This document shows, piece after piece, positions 8,675 to 19,399 of a stretch of DNA of 64,000 nt. Source of the stretch: Alicyclobacillus tolerans (GTDB lineage Bacteria; Bacillota; Bacilli; Alicyclobacillales; Alicyclobacillaceae). The DNA lies in the NCBI RefSeq assembly GCF_900142255.1, contig NZ_FRAF01000002.1:104408-168407 (forward strand), given 5' to 3'. Position 1 is the stretch's first letter; each line of letters opens with the position of its first letter. Position numbers and translations under genes: made by a program. Below the pieces are notes generated by a model, which worked only from the letters and a program-made list of their open reading frames with translations, did not search any database and was not told where the DNA came from.

Positions 8675-11600
8675 ATGGAAAAACTTTCAACCTTTCCTCA
8701 ACCTAAGAAATTTGGGCTGCTTGGAAATTTGCCTCTGATTGATAAAGACTCTCCCAGTTCTTCTTTTGATCATTTGGTGGACGAGTGGGGTCCTAATATA
8801 AGGCTTGAACTTCCAGGCCGATCATTCATTGTTACGAGTGACCCAGAAATTGTAAAAGAAGTTTGCGATGAGACTCGGTTTGATAAAAATATTGGCCATT
8901 TACTCCATGTGCGATCTTTCGCAGGTGATGGCCTGTTTACGGCTTGGACTGAGGAGATCAATTGGCAAAAAGCACATCGCATACTTTTGCCAGCATTTAG
9001 TCAACCGGCCATGAAAGCTTATCACTCCAAAATGGTGGACATCGCGTTGCAATTGGTACAGAAATGGTCACGGTTGAATACGGATGAAAGTATTCGTGTA
9101 CCGGAAGATATGACCAGATTAACGCTTGATACGATTGGCTTGTGTGGTTTCAATTATCGATTTAACAGCTTTTATCGAGAAACACCCATTCCCTTTATAT
9201 TGAGCATGGTTCGGGCATTAGACGAGGCCATGCATAAAGGCAATCGGTTACCTATTCAAGATCAGTTCATGGTTCTTACCAAACGCCAGTTTGATCGCGA
9301 TATCCAAACCATGTTTTCTTTAGTAGATAGATTGATATCGGATCGGAAAAATGCTGGAGATAAAGGGGAGAACGATCTACTGGCAAGAATGTTGAATGCC
9401 ACTGATCCGGAAACTGGGGAATCCCTCGATGATGCGAATATTCGCTATCAGATGATTACTTTTTTGATTGCTGGACATGAAACTACCAGTGGACTTTTGT
9501 CTTTTGCTATTTATTTTTTGTTAAAGCATCCTGAAGTTCTTCAAAAGGCGTATGAAGAAGTGGATGCGGTATTTAAAAGCGAAGTTCCAACTTATCAAGA
9601 GGTACTGCAACTGAAATATATTCGCATGATTTTAAATGAGGCATTGCGCCTTTATCCAACAGCTCCAGGGTTTGCGCTTTATGCAAAAGAGGATACTGTG
9701 GTTGGTGGCAAATACAAGATACAAAAAGGTGAGGTCGTTTTCGTTCATATCCCCAAACTTCATCGCGATAAAAAGGCATGGGGGGAAGATGCGGAAGAAT
9801 TTCGTCCAGAACGATTTGCGGATTTAAACCAAGTGCCTAATCATGCCTATAAACCGTTTGGTAATGGTCAACGAGCATGTATTGGCATGCAATTTGCGCT
9901 TCATGAAGCAAGCTTAGTGCTTGGCATGATTTTGCAAAAATTTCAACTGATAGATCATATGAATTATCAACTCAAAATCAAGCAAACATTGACCCTCAAG
10001 CCAGACGATTTAACCATTCGCGTACAGCTGCGAGAGACTTCCAACTTTCTTCATATGGCAGAATCCCAATTGAATTTAGGTGTGGAAACCAAGAAACAGG
10101 AAGAGCCTCGTTCGTCCGTGCCTAAGATTTTAGGTGTCAATCAACGACCACTACTCGTGTTATATGGATCTGACATGGGAACAGCTAGTCGGATTGCCAA
10201 AGAGCTTGCAGATCTGGCCCAATTCCAGGGGATTCGCAGTGAAGTTGCTCCTGCAAACCAATATATAGGAAAATTGCCTACAGAAGGCGCATTGCTGATT
10301 ATTACGTCTTCTTATAACGGCAAACCCCCCAGCAATGCCAGGGAGTTTGTTCAATGGCTGGAACAAGTAGATGAAGGACAGCTCAAGGGAGTCAACTATT
10401 CCGTACTCGGTTGTGGAGACCATAACTGGTCAAGTACGTATCAAGCGGTTCCGCGTTGGATTGACGAAAAGCTTGCCGAAAAAGGGGCTAACCGATTCTC
10501 GGCTCGCGGTGAAGCTGATGCTAGCGGTGATTTTGAAAAAGATTTGGATAACTGGAAAGCTCAAATGTTGGCGGATGCAGTGAAAACATTTAACTTACAG
10601 ATTCGGGAACAGGAGGAGAAGGATCAAGGCACTTTAAACATCCAGTTTGTCAGTGGATTTGCAAAAACGCCACTGGCTGAATCTTATCAAGCGTTTCATG
10701 GAGTGGTCCGTGACAACCGCGAACTCCAACATGTCGGTAGCGGAAGAAGTACGAGACATATCGAGATCGAACTGCCTGCAGATGTTTCTTATCAAGAAGG
10801 CGATCACCTAGGCATTTTTGCTTGCAATCGTAGAGAAAACGTAAAACGAGTCATAAAACGTTTTCACTTGACGGAGAGCGATCAATTAATTTTAAGGGCG
10901 AGTGGCTCCGGTGCCTCTCATTTGCCGTTAAATCAGCCAGTTGCTTTGGTCGATCTTCTTCAGAACAGTGTTGAACTTCAAGAAGCGGCGACACGCGCTC
11001 AAATCCGTGAAATTGCCTCTTATACGCTATGTCCACCGCATAAACGAGAGTTGGAGAATCTGTTGGAGAAGGGTATTTATGAAGAACAGATTCTCAAAAA
11101 ACGAGTTACTATGCTCGATTTGCTTGAAAAATATGAGGCTTGTGAAATTCCTTTTGAACGATTTTTAGAACTTTTACCGGCACTCAAACCACGATATTAT
11201 TCAATATCCAGTTCTCCGCGGATAGATCCTCATCGACTTTCCATTTCCGTGGGTGTGGTTGCAGGCCCAGCATGGAATGGTCAAGGCGAATATTATGGAG
11301 TTGCTTCTCATTATCTAGCTGAACGTCAGCCGGGAGAACATGTGGTTGCCTTTATTCGCACGCCAGAATCAGGCTTTCAACTTCCTGAAAACCCTGAGAC
11401 TCCTATTCTTATGGTGGGAGCGGGGACTGGCATCGCTCCTTACCGGGGATTTTTGCAAGCTCGATCTGTTCTGCAAAAACAAGGTAAATCGTTAGGTTCG
11501 GCCCATCTTTACTTTGGATGCAGAAATGAAGCGGATTTTATTTATCGTGAGGAATGGAAAGAGTTTGAAAGGAACGGCCTTGTTAAGCTTCACATGGCAT

Positions 11601-11857
11601 TTTCCCGTAAGGAAGGAATGCCTAAAACATATGTTCAACATTTACTGGCTCAGAACGCTCAAGAAGTGATATCCATTCTGGAAAAGGGTGGACGGCTATA
11701 TGTTTGTGGAGATGGAAGGAAAATGGCACCTGAAGTAGACCAAGAGATGATTCATAGCTATCAAAAGGTGTATGGTGTTCAGGAAAAAGACGCTGAAAAT
11801 TGGCTGCAGCAGCTCATGGACAGAGGTCAGTACGTCAAAGATGTATGGGCTAATTAA
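8675..11857 (+). CDS. Self-sufficient cytochrome P450/NADPH-P450 reductase, CYP102 (P450 BM3) family
   Basis: This 1060-residue fusion hydroxylates fatty acids at subterminal carbons with NADPH and oxygen. The P450 domain (about 1-470) has the heme cysteine Cys402 in [10 protein letters not shown] and the I-helix [11 protein letters not shown]. The FMN domain begins [16 protein letters not shown]; the FAD/NADPH domain has [10 protein letters not shown] and [12 protein letters not shown]. Arg49 matches BM3 Arg47, which holds the fatty-acid carboxylate, and Phe88 matches Phe87. BM3 Tyr51, the partner of Arg47, is replaced by Val53, so chain-length or substrate preference may differ. The ATG at 8675 follows AAAGAGG. 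It is probably repressed by the TetR protein encoded upstream, and a terminator follows at 11936. Confidence 0.96.
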   Translation: MEKLSTFPQPKKFGLLGNLPLIDKDSPSSSFDHLVDEWGPNIRLELPGRSFIVTSDPEIVKEVCDETRFDKNIGHLLHVRSFAGDGLFTAWTEEINWQKAHRILLPAFSQPAMKAYHSKMVDIALQLVQKWSRLNTDESIRVPEDMTRLTLDTIGLCGFNYRFNSFYRETPIPFILSMVRALDEAMHKGNRLPIQDQFMVLTKRQFDRDIQTMFSLVDRLISDRKNAGDKGENDLLARMLNATDPETGESLDDANIRYQMITFLIAGHETTSGLLSFAIYFLLKHPEVLQKAYEEVDAVFKSEVPTYQEVLQLKYIRMILNEALRLYPTAPGFALYAKEDTVVGGKYKIQKGEVVFVHIPKLHRDKKAWGEDAEEFRPERFADLNQVPNHAYKPFGNGQRACIGMQFALHEASLVLGMILQKFQLIDHMNYQLKIKQTLTLKPDDLTIRVQLRETSNFLHMAESQLNLGVETKKQEEPRSSVPKILGVNQRPLLVLYGSDMGTASRIAKELADLAQFQGIRSEVAPANQYIGKLPTEGALLIITSSYNGKPPSNAREFVQWLEQVDEGQLKGVNYSVLGCGDHNWSSTYQAVPRWIDEKLAEKGANRFSARGEADASGDFEKDLDNWKAQMLADAVKTFNLQIREQEEKDQGTLNIQFVSGFAKTPLAESYQAFHGVVRDNRELQHVGSGRSTRHIEIELPADVSYQEGDHLGIFACNRRENVKRVIKRFHLTESDQLILRASGSGASHLPLNQPVALVDLLQNSVELQEAATRAQIREIASYTLCPPHKRELENLLEKGIYEEQILKKRVTMLDLLEKYEACEIPFERFLELLPALKPRYYSISSSPRIDPHRLSISVGVVAGPAWNGQGEYYGVASHYLAERQPGEHVVAFIRTPESGFQLPENPETPILMVGAGTGIAPYRGFLQARSVLQKQGKSLGSAHLYFGCRNEADFIYREEWKEFERNGLVKLHMAFSRKEGMPKTYVQHLLAQNAQEVISILEKGGRLYVCGDGRKMAPEVDQEMIHSYQKVYGVQEKDAENWLQQLMDRGQYVKDVWAN

Positions 11858-11935
11858 GTTGGATGTAGCTTATGCACAGTTGGGTTAGCTGGTGAAATCT
11901 GCAGAACTTGTAAAAATCATATGTATTTCTGCTTC

Positions 11936-11980
11936 GCGGGTAGCTTGAGAGATGATGTTCTCGTCGAGTCCCGCTTTTTT
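11936..11980 (+). terminator. Terminator of the CYP102 gene
   Basis: GCGGG (11936-11940) pairs with CCCGC (11970-11974). The stem continues through six weaker pairs after a 2-base bulge, and six T follow directly. It lies inside an upstream open extension of the next gene, which supports the later start chosen there. Confidence 0.7.
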
Positions 11981-12127
11981 CTTTCATATTTAGAAGATGG
12001 CAAGGAAAAGATTTTCGTAAACAAACTTTTATCGAATCTGCGGCACAATGTGCTAGGATACAGTAGCGAGAATGAAAAGGACAGGACCTTCGAATGTGTG
12101 GATCATCATGAGAAAGGAACATGCAGG

Positions 12128-13015
12128 GTGCAAAATTCCTCGATTTCTTTGGATACATTACTTTCAACAGCAGCTGGGGCTGCACTGCAAGCTGGACGGA
12201 TGTTCTCTGTTCGACTGGGCACCGCGCTTGAAATTAGAGAAAAAACTTCATTGTCCGATGTGGTGACAGAAGTAGATAAAGCAGCAGAAGCAGCCATTCG
12301 TGCTTGGATAGAAAAACATCATCCAAACCATCAAGTTCTGGGTGAGGAGGGAGTAGAGCCTGGTCGCGAGGCAGCAGCAAAAGCTCTCTTCGAGTTAGCA
12401 GACGAACCGCATCTTTGGCTGGTCGATCCGCTTGATGGAACCACCAATTTTGTTTCCGGTATGCCGCTTTCTGTCGTTTCCATTGCCTACGCTTCTCATG
12501 GTAAAGTACAAACAGCTTGCATTTACGATCCATATCGTCATGAGATGTTTTTGGCAGCTCGTGGGCAAGGAGTTTATTTAGCAGAAGACACTGCAGTTGA
12601 AGCATGGCTTGAGCAGCCACAGAAAGAGTTTCCTGGACGGCGTGTGACAGTATCAGCAACTACAGAATTGCGCCGCGCTGTAGTAGCGACAGGAATGCCT
12701 GTACGTATTGCGCCACGCCTTGAGCGGACAAAACGGGTAGCAGAAGTAGCTGTGGAGGCTAAAAGTTTTCGGGCTTTGGGTGCGGCTGCGCTGCATTTAG
12801 CTTATGTCGCGGTGGGTCGTATAGATGCGTTTTGGGAGTTTGATTTAAATGTGTGGGATTTGGCAGCCGGAACGTTAATGGTAGAAGAAGCTGGGGGTAC
12901 CTTGATAAGCTTGGAAGCCAACCCGCACTCTTTACATACTCGCGATATTCTTGTTGCGGGGAAAAGTGCCTTGGCTGAACAAATATACAATATTATCCAA
13001 AAACCATTCGATTGA
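12128..13015 (+). CDS. Inositol monophosphatase family protein
   Basis: The 295-residue product has the metal-dependent phosphatase motifs in order: GEEG near residue 74, DPLDGTTNF near 104, and WDLAAGTLMVEEAGG near 245. Members hydrolyse inositol phosphates, fructose 1,6-bisphosphate or 3'-phosphoadenosine 5'-phosphate, and sequence alone does not settle which. I chose GTG 12128, about 9 bases after GAGAAAGGA. The frame is open to 11921, but that extension crosses the CYP102 terminator and does not look like this family. The next gene (pncB) starts 46 bases downstream. Confidence 0.88.
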   Translation: MQNSSISLDTLLSTAAGAALQAGRMFSVRLGTALEIREKTSLSDVVTEVDKAAEAAIRAWIEKHHPNHQVLGEEGVEPGREAAAKALFELADEPHLWLVDPLDGTTNFVSGMPLSVVSIAYASHGKVQTACIYDPYRHEMFLAARGQGVYLAEDTAVEAWLEQPQKEFPGRRVTVSATTELRRAVVATGMPVRIAPRLERTKRVAEVAVEAKSFRALGAAALHLAYVAVGRIDAFWEFDLNVWDLAAGTLMVEEAGGTLISLEANPHSLHTRDILVAGKSALAEQIYNIIQKPFD

Positions 13016-13061
13016 CAAAATCTATCTCACATGACATGGAATGAATGAGGAGAGGTGTAAG

Positions 13062-14582
13062 GTGAAAGAACCTTCGTCACTCGCTGCAAGAAAAGCGACG
13101 GAGCGAATTTTGGAAATTTCTCGATTGCCTGTTTATCGAAACCGCCATACAACGCTTTTGACCGATCTCTATCAGCTTACCATGATGTATGGCCATTTTT
13201 GTGCTGGGCGACATCAGCAACGAGTTGTTTTTGATATGTTTTATCGCAGTAATCCCTGCAACAATGGATTTGTCATAGCAGCTGGACTTGAACAGGTAGT
13301 TTGGTATTTACAGCATGTGCGATTTTCTGAAGAAGATCTGGAATATTTACGTTCATTGCATTTGTTTGGTGATGATTTTATAGAAGCTTTGCGCCATTTT
13401 CACTTTACAGGAGATCTTTATGCTGTTCCGGAAGGAACCATCGTTTTTCCTAATGAACCTCTGCTTCGTTTTGAGGGACCGATTTTTGAAGTCCAACTCA
13501 TTGAGTCAGCTGTACTTACATTTGTCAATCATCAAAGTTTGATAGCAACCAAAGCTCAGCGTATTGTTGATGCCGCTAAAGTCAATCCGGTTGCGCCAAA
13601 CGCACCTGTGATTGAAATGGGTCTTAGACGTGCCCAAAACCTTGATGCGGCAGTTTTTGGATCGCGCGCAGCTTACATTGGCGGATGCACTTCTACAAGT
13701 AATGTTTTGGCGGGACAATCTTTTGACATTCCAGTAGCTGGAACGCAAGGACATAGTTGGATTCAGAGTTTTCCAAGTGAATTGGAAGCGTTTCGCGCCT
13801 ATGCTCGTACATTTCCAGATGCTACGGTTCTTTTGGTGGATACCTACGATGTGCTCAATAGTGGAGTTCCAAACGCTATTATAGTGGGTCACGAATTGCG
13901 CAAAGAAGGCCGTTCACTGAAGGCTATTCGCATTGATAGTGGTGATTTGGCCTACCTTTCCAAACGAGCGCGGCAAATGCTCGACGCTGCTGGATTGACA
14001 GATTGCGGTATTGTAGCATCGAGCGATCTCGATGAATGGACGATTCGTGAACTCGCTTTGCAAGGTGCTCAGATTACATCTTACGGTGTTGGTACGAGTT
14101 TAATTACTTCGAATAACTGTCCAGCGCTGGGCGGCGTCTATAAATTAGTAGCGCACGAGATGAATGGAAAATTGGAACCGTGCATTAAAGTGTCTGAAAA
14201 TCCAAGTAAAGTTACCAATCCCGGAAAGAAAAAAGTATTACGGTTACTAAAAGACGGGATGGCGGTTGCTGATTTAATTGCTCTGGACGATGAAGAGCTG
14301 AATCCTGAACAGCCGTTGACGCTTTTCCACCCAATTCATACTTACAAACGCAAAACTATAGTGCATTATGAGATAGAAGAATTATTGCAACCTATTGTTA
14401 TCCAAGGAGAATTAGTATATACACTGCCACGATTGCCAGAAATTCGCAAACGGGTAGAGGATGGACTGTGTCGTTTTTCTTCAGAAACTTTGCGACATCT
14501 TAATCCGCACGAATATCATGTTGATCTTTCCCAGCCACTTTGGGATTTAAAGCAGCGTCTACTGCACGAATTGCGGGGTTAA
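13062..14582 (+). CDS. pncB: Nicotinate phosphoribosyltransferase
   Basis: The enzyme joins nicotinate to PRPP with ATP to give nicotinate mononucleotide, the entry step of NAD salvage. The 506-residue product shows [10 protein letters not shown] near residue 38, GLRRAQ, the phosphorylated-His region [20 protein letters not shown], the PRPP-binding [13 protein letters not shown] and [10 protein letters not shown] chose GTG 13062 because GGAGAGG sits 6 bases before it; the ATG at 13041 lies upstream of that site. It follows the phosphatase gene closely and precedes ispH by 65 bases, so the three may share a transcript. Confidence 0.94.
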   Translation: MKEPSSLAARKATERILEISRLPVYRNRHTTLLTDLYQLTMMYGHFCAGRHQQRVVFDMFYRSNPCNNGFVIAAGLEQVVWYLQHVRFSEEDLEYLRSLHLFGDDFIEALRHFHFTGDLYAVPEGTIVFPNEPLLRFEGPIFEVQLIESAVLTFVNHQSLIATKAQRIVDAAKVNPVAPNAPVIEMGLRRAQNLDAAVFGSRAAYIGGCTSTSNVLAGQSFDIPVAGTQGHSWIQSFPSELEAFRAYARTFPDATVLLVDTYDVLNSGVPNAIIVGHELRKEGRSLKAIRIDSGDLAYLSKRARQMLDAAGLTDCGIVASSDLDEWTIRELALQGAQITSYGVGTSLITSNNCPALGGVYKLVAHEMNGKLEPCIKVSENPSKVTNPGKKKVLRLLKDGMAVADLIALDDEELNPEQPLTLFHPIHTYKRKTIVHYEIEELLQPIVIQGELVYTLPRLPEIRKRVEDGLCRFSSETLRHLNPHEYHVDLSQPLWDLKQRLLHELRG

Positions 14583-14647
14583 TGAATCTATCATGGGTTG
14601 ATAAGGCTTTCAATTCGCTCATCAGCTTATCATTGGAGGTGAAGAAA

Positions 14648-15598
14648 ATGGAAGTGATTAAAATCAGTCCTCGCGGCTATTGCTATGGCGTTGTGGATGC
14701 CATGGTACTCGCCAGACAGGCAGCAGACAATCCTTCCTTGCCAAGGCCAATTTACATTTTGGGAATGATTGTGCACAACGCACACGTCGTGGAAGCATTC
14801 TCTAAACTGGGGATTCAAACATTAGATGGTGCGAATCGTATGCAGCTTCTGGAACAAATTTCCGAAGGAACAGTGATTTTTACAGCGCATGGCGTTTCGC
14901 CAGAAGTCAAGGAACGTGCTCGAGAGCGTGGGTTGACAGTTTTAGACGCCACGTGTCCGGATGTCACCCGCACACATGATCTGATTCGTGAAAAAACTAC
15001 GCAGGGCTATGAAATTCTCTATATTGGACGTAAAGGTCATCCTGAACCAGAAGGTGCAATGGGAGTTGCTCCAGGTAAAGTACATCTTATTGAAAGCGAG
15101 CAAGACATTGAACGATTGCAAGTAACCGCAAACAAATTAGTGATTACGAACCAGACAACCATGAGTCAGTGGGACACAAAAGCCTTGACTGAGGCGTTAC
15201 TGCAACGATACCCACAAGCAGAAGTGCATAATGAGATTTGTCTGGCCACACAAACGAGACAGCAGGCAGTGGCAGAGCAGGCTAAAGGAGCAGATCTTTG
15301 CCTGGTGGTGGGTGATCCGCGCAGTAATAATTCCAATCGTTTAGCTCAAGTTGCTATAGAAATAGCCCATGTGCCTGCCTATCGAATTGCTGATGTCAGT
15401 GAAATTCAACTTTCATGGTTACAGGGAGCCAGGAAGGTGGCGGTTACTGCAGGTGCCTCCACTCCTACGGCAATTACTAAAGAAGTGATTGATTTTCTTG
15501 AACGGTTTGATGTTCATGTACCTGAAACGCAACAACCAGAGCACAAGGTTGGATTGGATAAAATTCTTCCAATGGTGCGTAAGGATAAAGACGCCTAA
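14648..15598 (+). CDS. ispH: 4-hydroxy-3-methylbut-2-enyl diphosphate reductase (IspH/LytB)
   Basis: IspH makes the last step of the MEP isoprenoid pathway, reducing HMBPP to IPP and DMAPP. The 316-residue product carries the three iron-sulfur cysteines: Cys12 in GYCYGV, Cys103 in DATCPDV and Cys198 in [18 protein letters not shown] and [11 protein letters not shown] are also typical. The start is the ATG at 14648, after TTGGAGGTGAAG. Electrons may come from a ferredoxin such as that encoded at 49268. The proline dehydrogenase gene follows after 27 bases. Confidence 0.96.
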   Translation: MEVIKISPRGYCYGVVDAMVLARQAADNPSLPRPIYILGMIVHNAHVVEAFSKLGIQTLDGANRMQLLEQISEGTVIFTAHGVSPEVKERARERGLTVLDATCPDVTRTHDLIREKTTQGYEILYIGRKGHPEPEGAMGVAPGKVHLIESEQDIERLQVTANKLVITNQTTMSQWDTKALTEALLQRYPQAEVHNEICLATQTRQQAVAEQAKGADLCLVVGDPRSNNSNRLAQVAIEIAHVPAYRIADVSEIQLSWLQGARKVAVTAGASTPTAITKEVIDFLERFDVHVPETQQPEHKVGLDKILPMVRKDKDA

Positions 15599-15625
15599 GT
15601 TTATTTTCTAGGAGGATTATTTTGA

Positions 15626-16540
15626 ATGGAAGAATTATTGCGTGCATTTTTCCAGGCATTAGTTAAAAATCAATCTGCTAATCGATGGGCACAGCGCTAT
15701 GGACATAAATTGGGTGCTCAACGGTTTGTGGCTGGAGAACAAATTACAGATGCGATTCGTGTTGTGCGGGAATTAAACATGCGCCATATGACTGCAACAC
15801 TCGATCATCTAGGTGAATTTGTAGCAGACGAAAAAGAGGCGCGGAAAGCAGCTGACGATTGTCTGCAAGCGCTGGAAGCGATTCACCAACATCAGGTAAA
15901 ATCCACGCTTTCCTTAAAAATGACGCAACTTGGGTTAGATATATCGCGTGAACTTTGTATGGAGAATATGAGGAAAATACTGGATAAAGCGTTGCTGTAT
16001 GGTATTGTTGTTAACATAGATATGGAGGACAGCGCGCGTTGTCAAGTAACGCTGGATATTTTTGAAGAGTTATTGTCTGAGTATCCTAATGTCATGACTG
16101 TATTGCAGGCGTATCTCTACCGCAGTATGGATGATTTGCTCCGTTTGGCCAGCAAAGGTGCATCTTTACGCATTGTCAAGGGGGCATATAAGGAGCCAGA
16201 GTCTGTGGCTTACCCTGAGAAAGCGGATGTAGATGCTAATTATATAAAAATGGTGGAAGCCCATCTACTTTCACCAGGACTGACTGCGATTGCAACCCAT
16301 GATGAAGCTATAATTGAACACTGTAAATCATTTATTGAACGACACCAGATTTCTAAAGATAAGTATGAATTTCAAATGCTATACGGTATTCGTGTCAATT
16401 TACAGCAGCAATTATCCGATGAAGGCCATCCATTGCGCATTTATGTTCCATACGGTGATGACTGGTATGGTTATTTCATGCGGCGTCTGGCGGAACGGCC
16501 GGCCAACGTCGGTTTTGTCTTAAAAGGTATGTTTCGTTAA
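15626..16540 (+). CDS. Proline dehydrogenase
   Basis: This is the short, single-function (304-residue) Gram-positive type of FAD-dependent proline dehydrogenase. It oxidises proline to 1-pyrroline-5-carboxylate and passes electrons to the membrane quinone pool. Barrel motifs seen are NIDMEDSA, LQAYLYRS, IVKGAYKEP, IATHDEAII, EFQMLYGIR and, near the end, YVPYGDDWYGYFMRRLAERPAN with the substrate-binding arginines. AGGAGG lies 10 bases before the ATG. No P5C dehydrogenase gene is adjacent, so the second step is encoded elsewhere. The amino-acid permease at 16803 may supply substrate, but the 262-base gap suggests a separate promoter. Confidence 0.93.
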   Translation: MEELLRAFFQALVKNQSANRWAQRYGHKLGAQRFVAGEQITDAIRVVRELNMRHMTATLDHLGEFVADEKEARKAADDCLQALEAIHQHQVKSTLSLKMTQLGLDISRELCMENMRKILDKALLYGIVVNIDMEDSARCQVTLDIFEELLSEYPNVMTVLQAYLYRSMDDLLRLASKGASLRIVKGAYKEPESVAYPEKADVDANYIKMVEAHLLSPGLTAIATHDEAIIEHCKSFIERHQISKDKYEFQMLYGIRVNLQQQLSDEGHPLRIYVPYGDDWYGYFMRRLAERPANVGFVLKGMFR

Positions 16541-16562
16541 TTCGTTCTGTGTAGTTAAAAAA

Positions 16563-16698
16563 TTGGGATTCCCAAAACTTTCTTGATAATTGAATGCACT
16601 CAAACATTTGATTTATCTGATAAATTCGCATAGAATTATCACCAAGTCCTATTCGGTTGTTTCACTAAGCGGAACAAGCAAGCGCTTGGCAAACAACC
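16563..16698. promoter_or_regulatory. Permease leader region with inverted repeats
   Basis: The 262-base gap before the permease gene holds three symmetric elements. TTGGGATTCCCAA (16563-16575) is a 13-base palindrome. GGTTGTTT (16655-16662) is the exact inverse of AAACAACC (16691-16698). Inside that pair lies the 10-base palindrome CAAGCGCTTG (16679-16688). No known riboswitch consensus was recognised. They could be operators or a structured leader; which is unknown. Confidence 0.4.
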
Positions 16699-16802
16699 AC
16701 TACGAAGGCGGGTGATAGCCAGATTAATATAGGTTCAAAAGCTATGAATGTTAGCAAAATATGAACGCTTGTCAAAAGGGTATGTGAGAAAGGGGTGTCT
16801 CA

Positions 16803-18407
16803 ATGGCGAGTCAAGGGAAGTTAAAAAAAGCGCTTACTTTGGCTGATTTAACCTTTTTGGGTCTTGGTGCCATAATAGGTTCTGGATGGCTTTTTGCTTC
16901 TCAGTCTGGTGCTCAATTGGCTGGTTCAGAAGCTTGGATTGCTTGGGTGTTTGGTGCCATCGCCGTTATGTTTATTGGTTTGGTATACGCTGAGTTGGGT
17001 GCTGCGTTGCCACGTACCGGAGGTATTATCCGTTACCCGGAATATACGCACGGTTCACTGGTTGGCTATATTATGGGATTCGCTTCATTGTTAGCGTATT
17101 CCAGTGTGGCTGGCATCGAGGCACAGGCTGTGCGTCAGTACGCCACGTATTATCTCCCTGGATTATCAGTAAAAGGCAGCAACAACTATACTCTAGCAGG
17201 ACTCATTCTTGAGATTGCTTTCCTTGTTCTCTTCTTCTTGCTGAATTATTGGAGTGTGCAAGTTTTTGGTAAGATTAATTCTATTGTGACAGCTTTGAAA
17301 TTCATTCTTCCGTTACTCACACTCATCATTTTGTTATTCAATATGCATCCGGCGAGTTTTGCGGCTGGCGGAGCAAGTCCTGGAGGAGTAAAAGGCATAT
17401 TCTCTGCAGTCTCCACTGCAGGTATTGTCTTTGCATTTCTTGGATTCCGTCAAGCGATAGACTTTGCTGGCGAAGCAAAGAATCCGCAACGCAATGTTCC
17501 TCTTGCTATCATCTTGGCCATATCTCTTGGCGCTATTATTTATATTTTGTTGCAAGTTTCTTTTGTAGGCGCAATGCCTGCTGCCGATTTGACGAAAGGG
17601 TGGGCGGCAGTTAACTTTAATTCACCGTTTGCTAATTTAGCCATGACTCTTGGGTTTGGCTGGCTGGCTTCGCTGCTCTTTATTGACGCCGTTATCTCGC
17701 CAGCAGGTACAGGCAACATCTATTTGTCTTCGACAGCTCGTGTTCTCTTTGCATGGTCGCGTAACGGATATTTTTATTCTATCTTTGGTAAATTGAACAA
17801 AAAGACAGGATTGCCCAGACCAGCTCTCTGGTTAAGTTTTATCCTCTCCATTGTTTGGATTCTTCCGGGCAACTTTCACTCTTGGCAGGGACTTGTTGGC
17901 GCAGTAACTTCGGCAACTGTATTGACTTATGTATTTGGTCCGGTTTCGGCAGCGGCTATGCGGCGTGCTGCACCTGAACTCAAACGTCCATTTAGACTGG
18001 GCGGAATGAGTATCATTGCACCACTAGCATTTATTGCAGGTAGCTGGATTGTCTATTGGACAGGATGGACTGTAGACAAATTACTGATCAGCATGACCAT
18101 TGGCTCTTTGGTGCTGTATCTCGCATTCATGGATAAAGGTCCAGATTCAATAACTCGCTTAAAGAGGGACTGGAAATCCGGCATTTGGGTTATCGTTTAC
18201 TATTTGTTCCTTGGTGTCATGTCGTATATAGGTTCTTTTGGACCCCTGAAAAAGCCTATTATTCCGGGTCCATGGTGGGATTCAATCGTGGTTGGTGTCG
18301 GTTCGCTTGTCTTCTATTACTGGGGTGTAGCTAGCCGTCTGCGTGTTCCAGATTTCTCGACGGACAAAGAAGCAGAAGAAATTGGTGAATTGGCTGTAGA
18401 AGTATAA
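16803..18407 (+). CDS. APC-family amino-acid permease
   Basis: The 534-residue integral membrane protein has about twelve to fourteen hydrophobic segments. The first carries the APC signature LGAIIGSGWLF (near residues 20-30), which binds the substrate backbone, followed by PRTGGIIRYPEY. GSGWLF resembles the aspartate-proton symporters of Bacillus (YveA/AspP), so acidic amino acids or proline are candidate substrates; the choice is inference. The start follows AGAAAGGGGTG. A long leader with inverted repeats precedes it, and a strong terminator follows at 18467, so it is probably expressed alone. Confidence 0.9.
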   Translation: MASQGKLKKALTLADLTFLGLGAIIGSGWLFASQSGAQLAGSEAWIAWVFGAIAVMFIGLVYAELGAALPRTGGIIRYPEYTHGSLVGYIMGFASLLAYSSVAGIEAQAVRQYATYYLPGLSVKGSNNYTLAGLILEIAFLVLFFLLNYWSVQVFGKINSIVTALKFILPLLTLIILLFNMHPASFAAGGASPGGVKGIFSAVSTAGIVFAFLGFRQAIDFAGEAKNPQRNVPLAIILAISLGAIIYILLQVSFVGAMPAADLTKGWAAVNFNSPFANLAMTLGFGWLASLLFIDAVISPAGTGNIYLSSTARVLFAWSRNGYFYSIFGKLNKKTGLPRPALWLSFILSIVWILPGNFHSWQGLVGAVTSATVLTYVFGPVSAAAMRRAAPELKRPFRLGGMSIIAPLAFIAGSWIVYWTGWTVDKLLISMTIGSLVLYLAFMDKGPDSITRLKRDWKSGIWVIVYYLFLGVMSYIGSFGPLKKPIIPGPWWDSIVVGVGSLVFYYWGVASRLRVPDFSTDKEAEEIGELAVEV

Positions 18408-18466
18408 TAGATTGAATTCTATTCGTTTCAAAATGTTAGATGCACTTAGGATATGGGGAATGTTGG

Positions 18467-18510
18467 GCAAGGCATATTGCGAGTATGCAATACGCCTTGC
18501 TCTTTTTTTC
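18467..18510 (+). terminator. Terminator of the permease gene
   Basis: GCAAGGC-A-TATTGC pairs with GCAATA-C-GCCTTGC (18467-18500), a long stem with one internal mismatch. TCTTTTTTTC follows directly. Confidence 0.9.
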
Positions 18511-18574
18511 TGCCTTGTTTCGGTTTATTCTGAGGAATGTGAAAACAGATACATGAAGAGGGAGCGGAGTGGCT

Positions 18575-19378
18575 ATGGAAGAGTTGAACAGTCAGTCAGT
18601 GTTACTGGAAGATGATAAGGATGGTGTACGTCTTTTGACGTTAAACCGTCCAGAGACGTATAACGCAGTGAATGGAGATCTTTCTTCTAATCTAATCAAT
18701 GCTTTGCGGGCAGCTTCTGCCAATGACGCAGTGCGTGTCATCGTTTTGACCGGATCGGGCAAAGGATTTTGTAGTGGACTCGATTTAAGTACCGTTGAGT
18801 CCATGCGGCATGGGATAACACGTCATCAGTCTCTCGATCCGTTGGGGTGGGTTGGACATTTAGCGTTGGCGATTCGAGAATGTGACAAGCCAGTGATTGC
18901 AGCCATCAATGGTATAGCTGCGGGGGCGGGAATGGCGATGGCACTTGCTTGTGATTTGCGATTTATGGCTACTTCAGCCAAATTGACTACGGGATACATA
19001 CGGAGAGGACTATCGCCGGATGCAGGGATGAGCTATTTCTTGCCACGTTTGATTGGTTGGACAAGAGCCAGTGAATGGATATTGTCGGGAAGAGACATAT
19101 CTTCTATGGAAGCGGAACAAGTGGGCTTGGTGAATGAAGTGTTTGCTGATGGTGAGTTTATGTCCAGAGTGATGGCTTACGCTACTAATCTAGCTGAGCA
19201 TGCGCCCATCGCTATGACATTGAGCAAGCGACTGTTGCACCATGCGGTCGATGCGGATTTGCAGACTCAGTTGCGGGAAGAGTACCAACTCATTCAACGA
19301 TGTTTTGCTACGGAAGATGTGGCGGAAGGCGTTCGAGCGTTTTTAGAAAAGAGAAAGCCGAATTTTCAAGGTAGATAA
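18575..19378 (+). CDS. Enoyl-CoA hydratase/isomerase family protein
   Basis: The roughly 267-residue crotonase-fold protein should act on an acyl-CoA. The oxyanion-hole regions are GKGFCSGLDL and GIAAGAGMAMALACD. Where classic enoyl-CoA hydratase has a catalytic Glu, this protein has Asp in LSPDAGMSYFLPRLIG, the pattern of PaaG-type ring-opened or cis/trans isomerases. The second Glu region is also altered. An isomerase role is therefore as likely as hydration. The start may be GTG 18569 or ATG 18575; GGAG lies 5 bases before the ATG. It begins a three-gene run with a flavin-reductase-like protein and an M24 peptidase. Confidence 0.88.
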   Translation: MEELNSQSVLLEDDKDGVRLLTLNRPETYNAVNGDLSSNLINALRAASANDAVRVIVLTGSGKGFCSGLDLSTVESMRHGITRHQSLDPLGWVGHLALAIRECDKPVIAAINGIAAGAGMAMALACDLRFMATSAKLTTGYIRRGLSPDAGMSYFLPRLIGWTRASEWILSGRDISSMEAEQVGLVNEVFADGEFMSRVMAYATNLAEHAPIAMTLSKRLLHHAVDADLQTQLREEYQLIQRCFATEDVAEGVRAFLEKRKPNFQGR

Positions 19379-19399
19379 AAAGAGAAGGGATTGGAAGGT

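Noticed and set aside
11921..12127. Upstream extension of the inositol phosphatase-like gene
   Set aside because: It crosses the CYP102 terminator, and the extra residues match no part of the family.
16679..16692. CcpA site in the permease leader (CAAGCGCTTG core)
   Set aside because: Outside the core, most cre positions do not match.
16541..16802. c-di-GMP or other known riboswitch before the permease
   Set aside because: The conserved cores of the classes I compared (c-di-GMP-I, cobalamin, fluoride, glycine) are not present.
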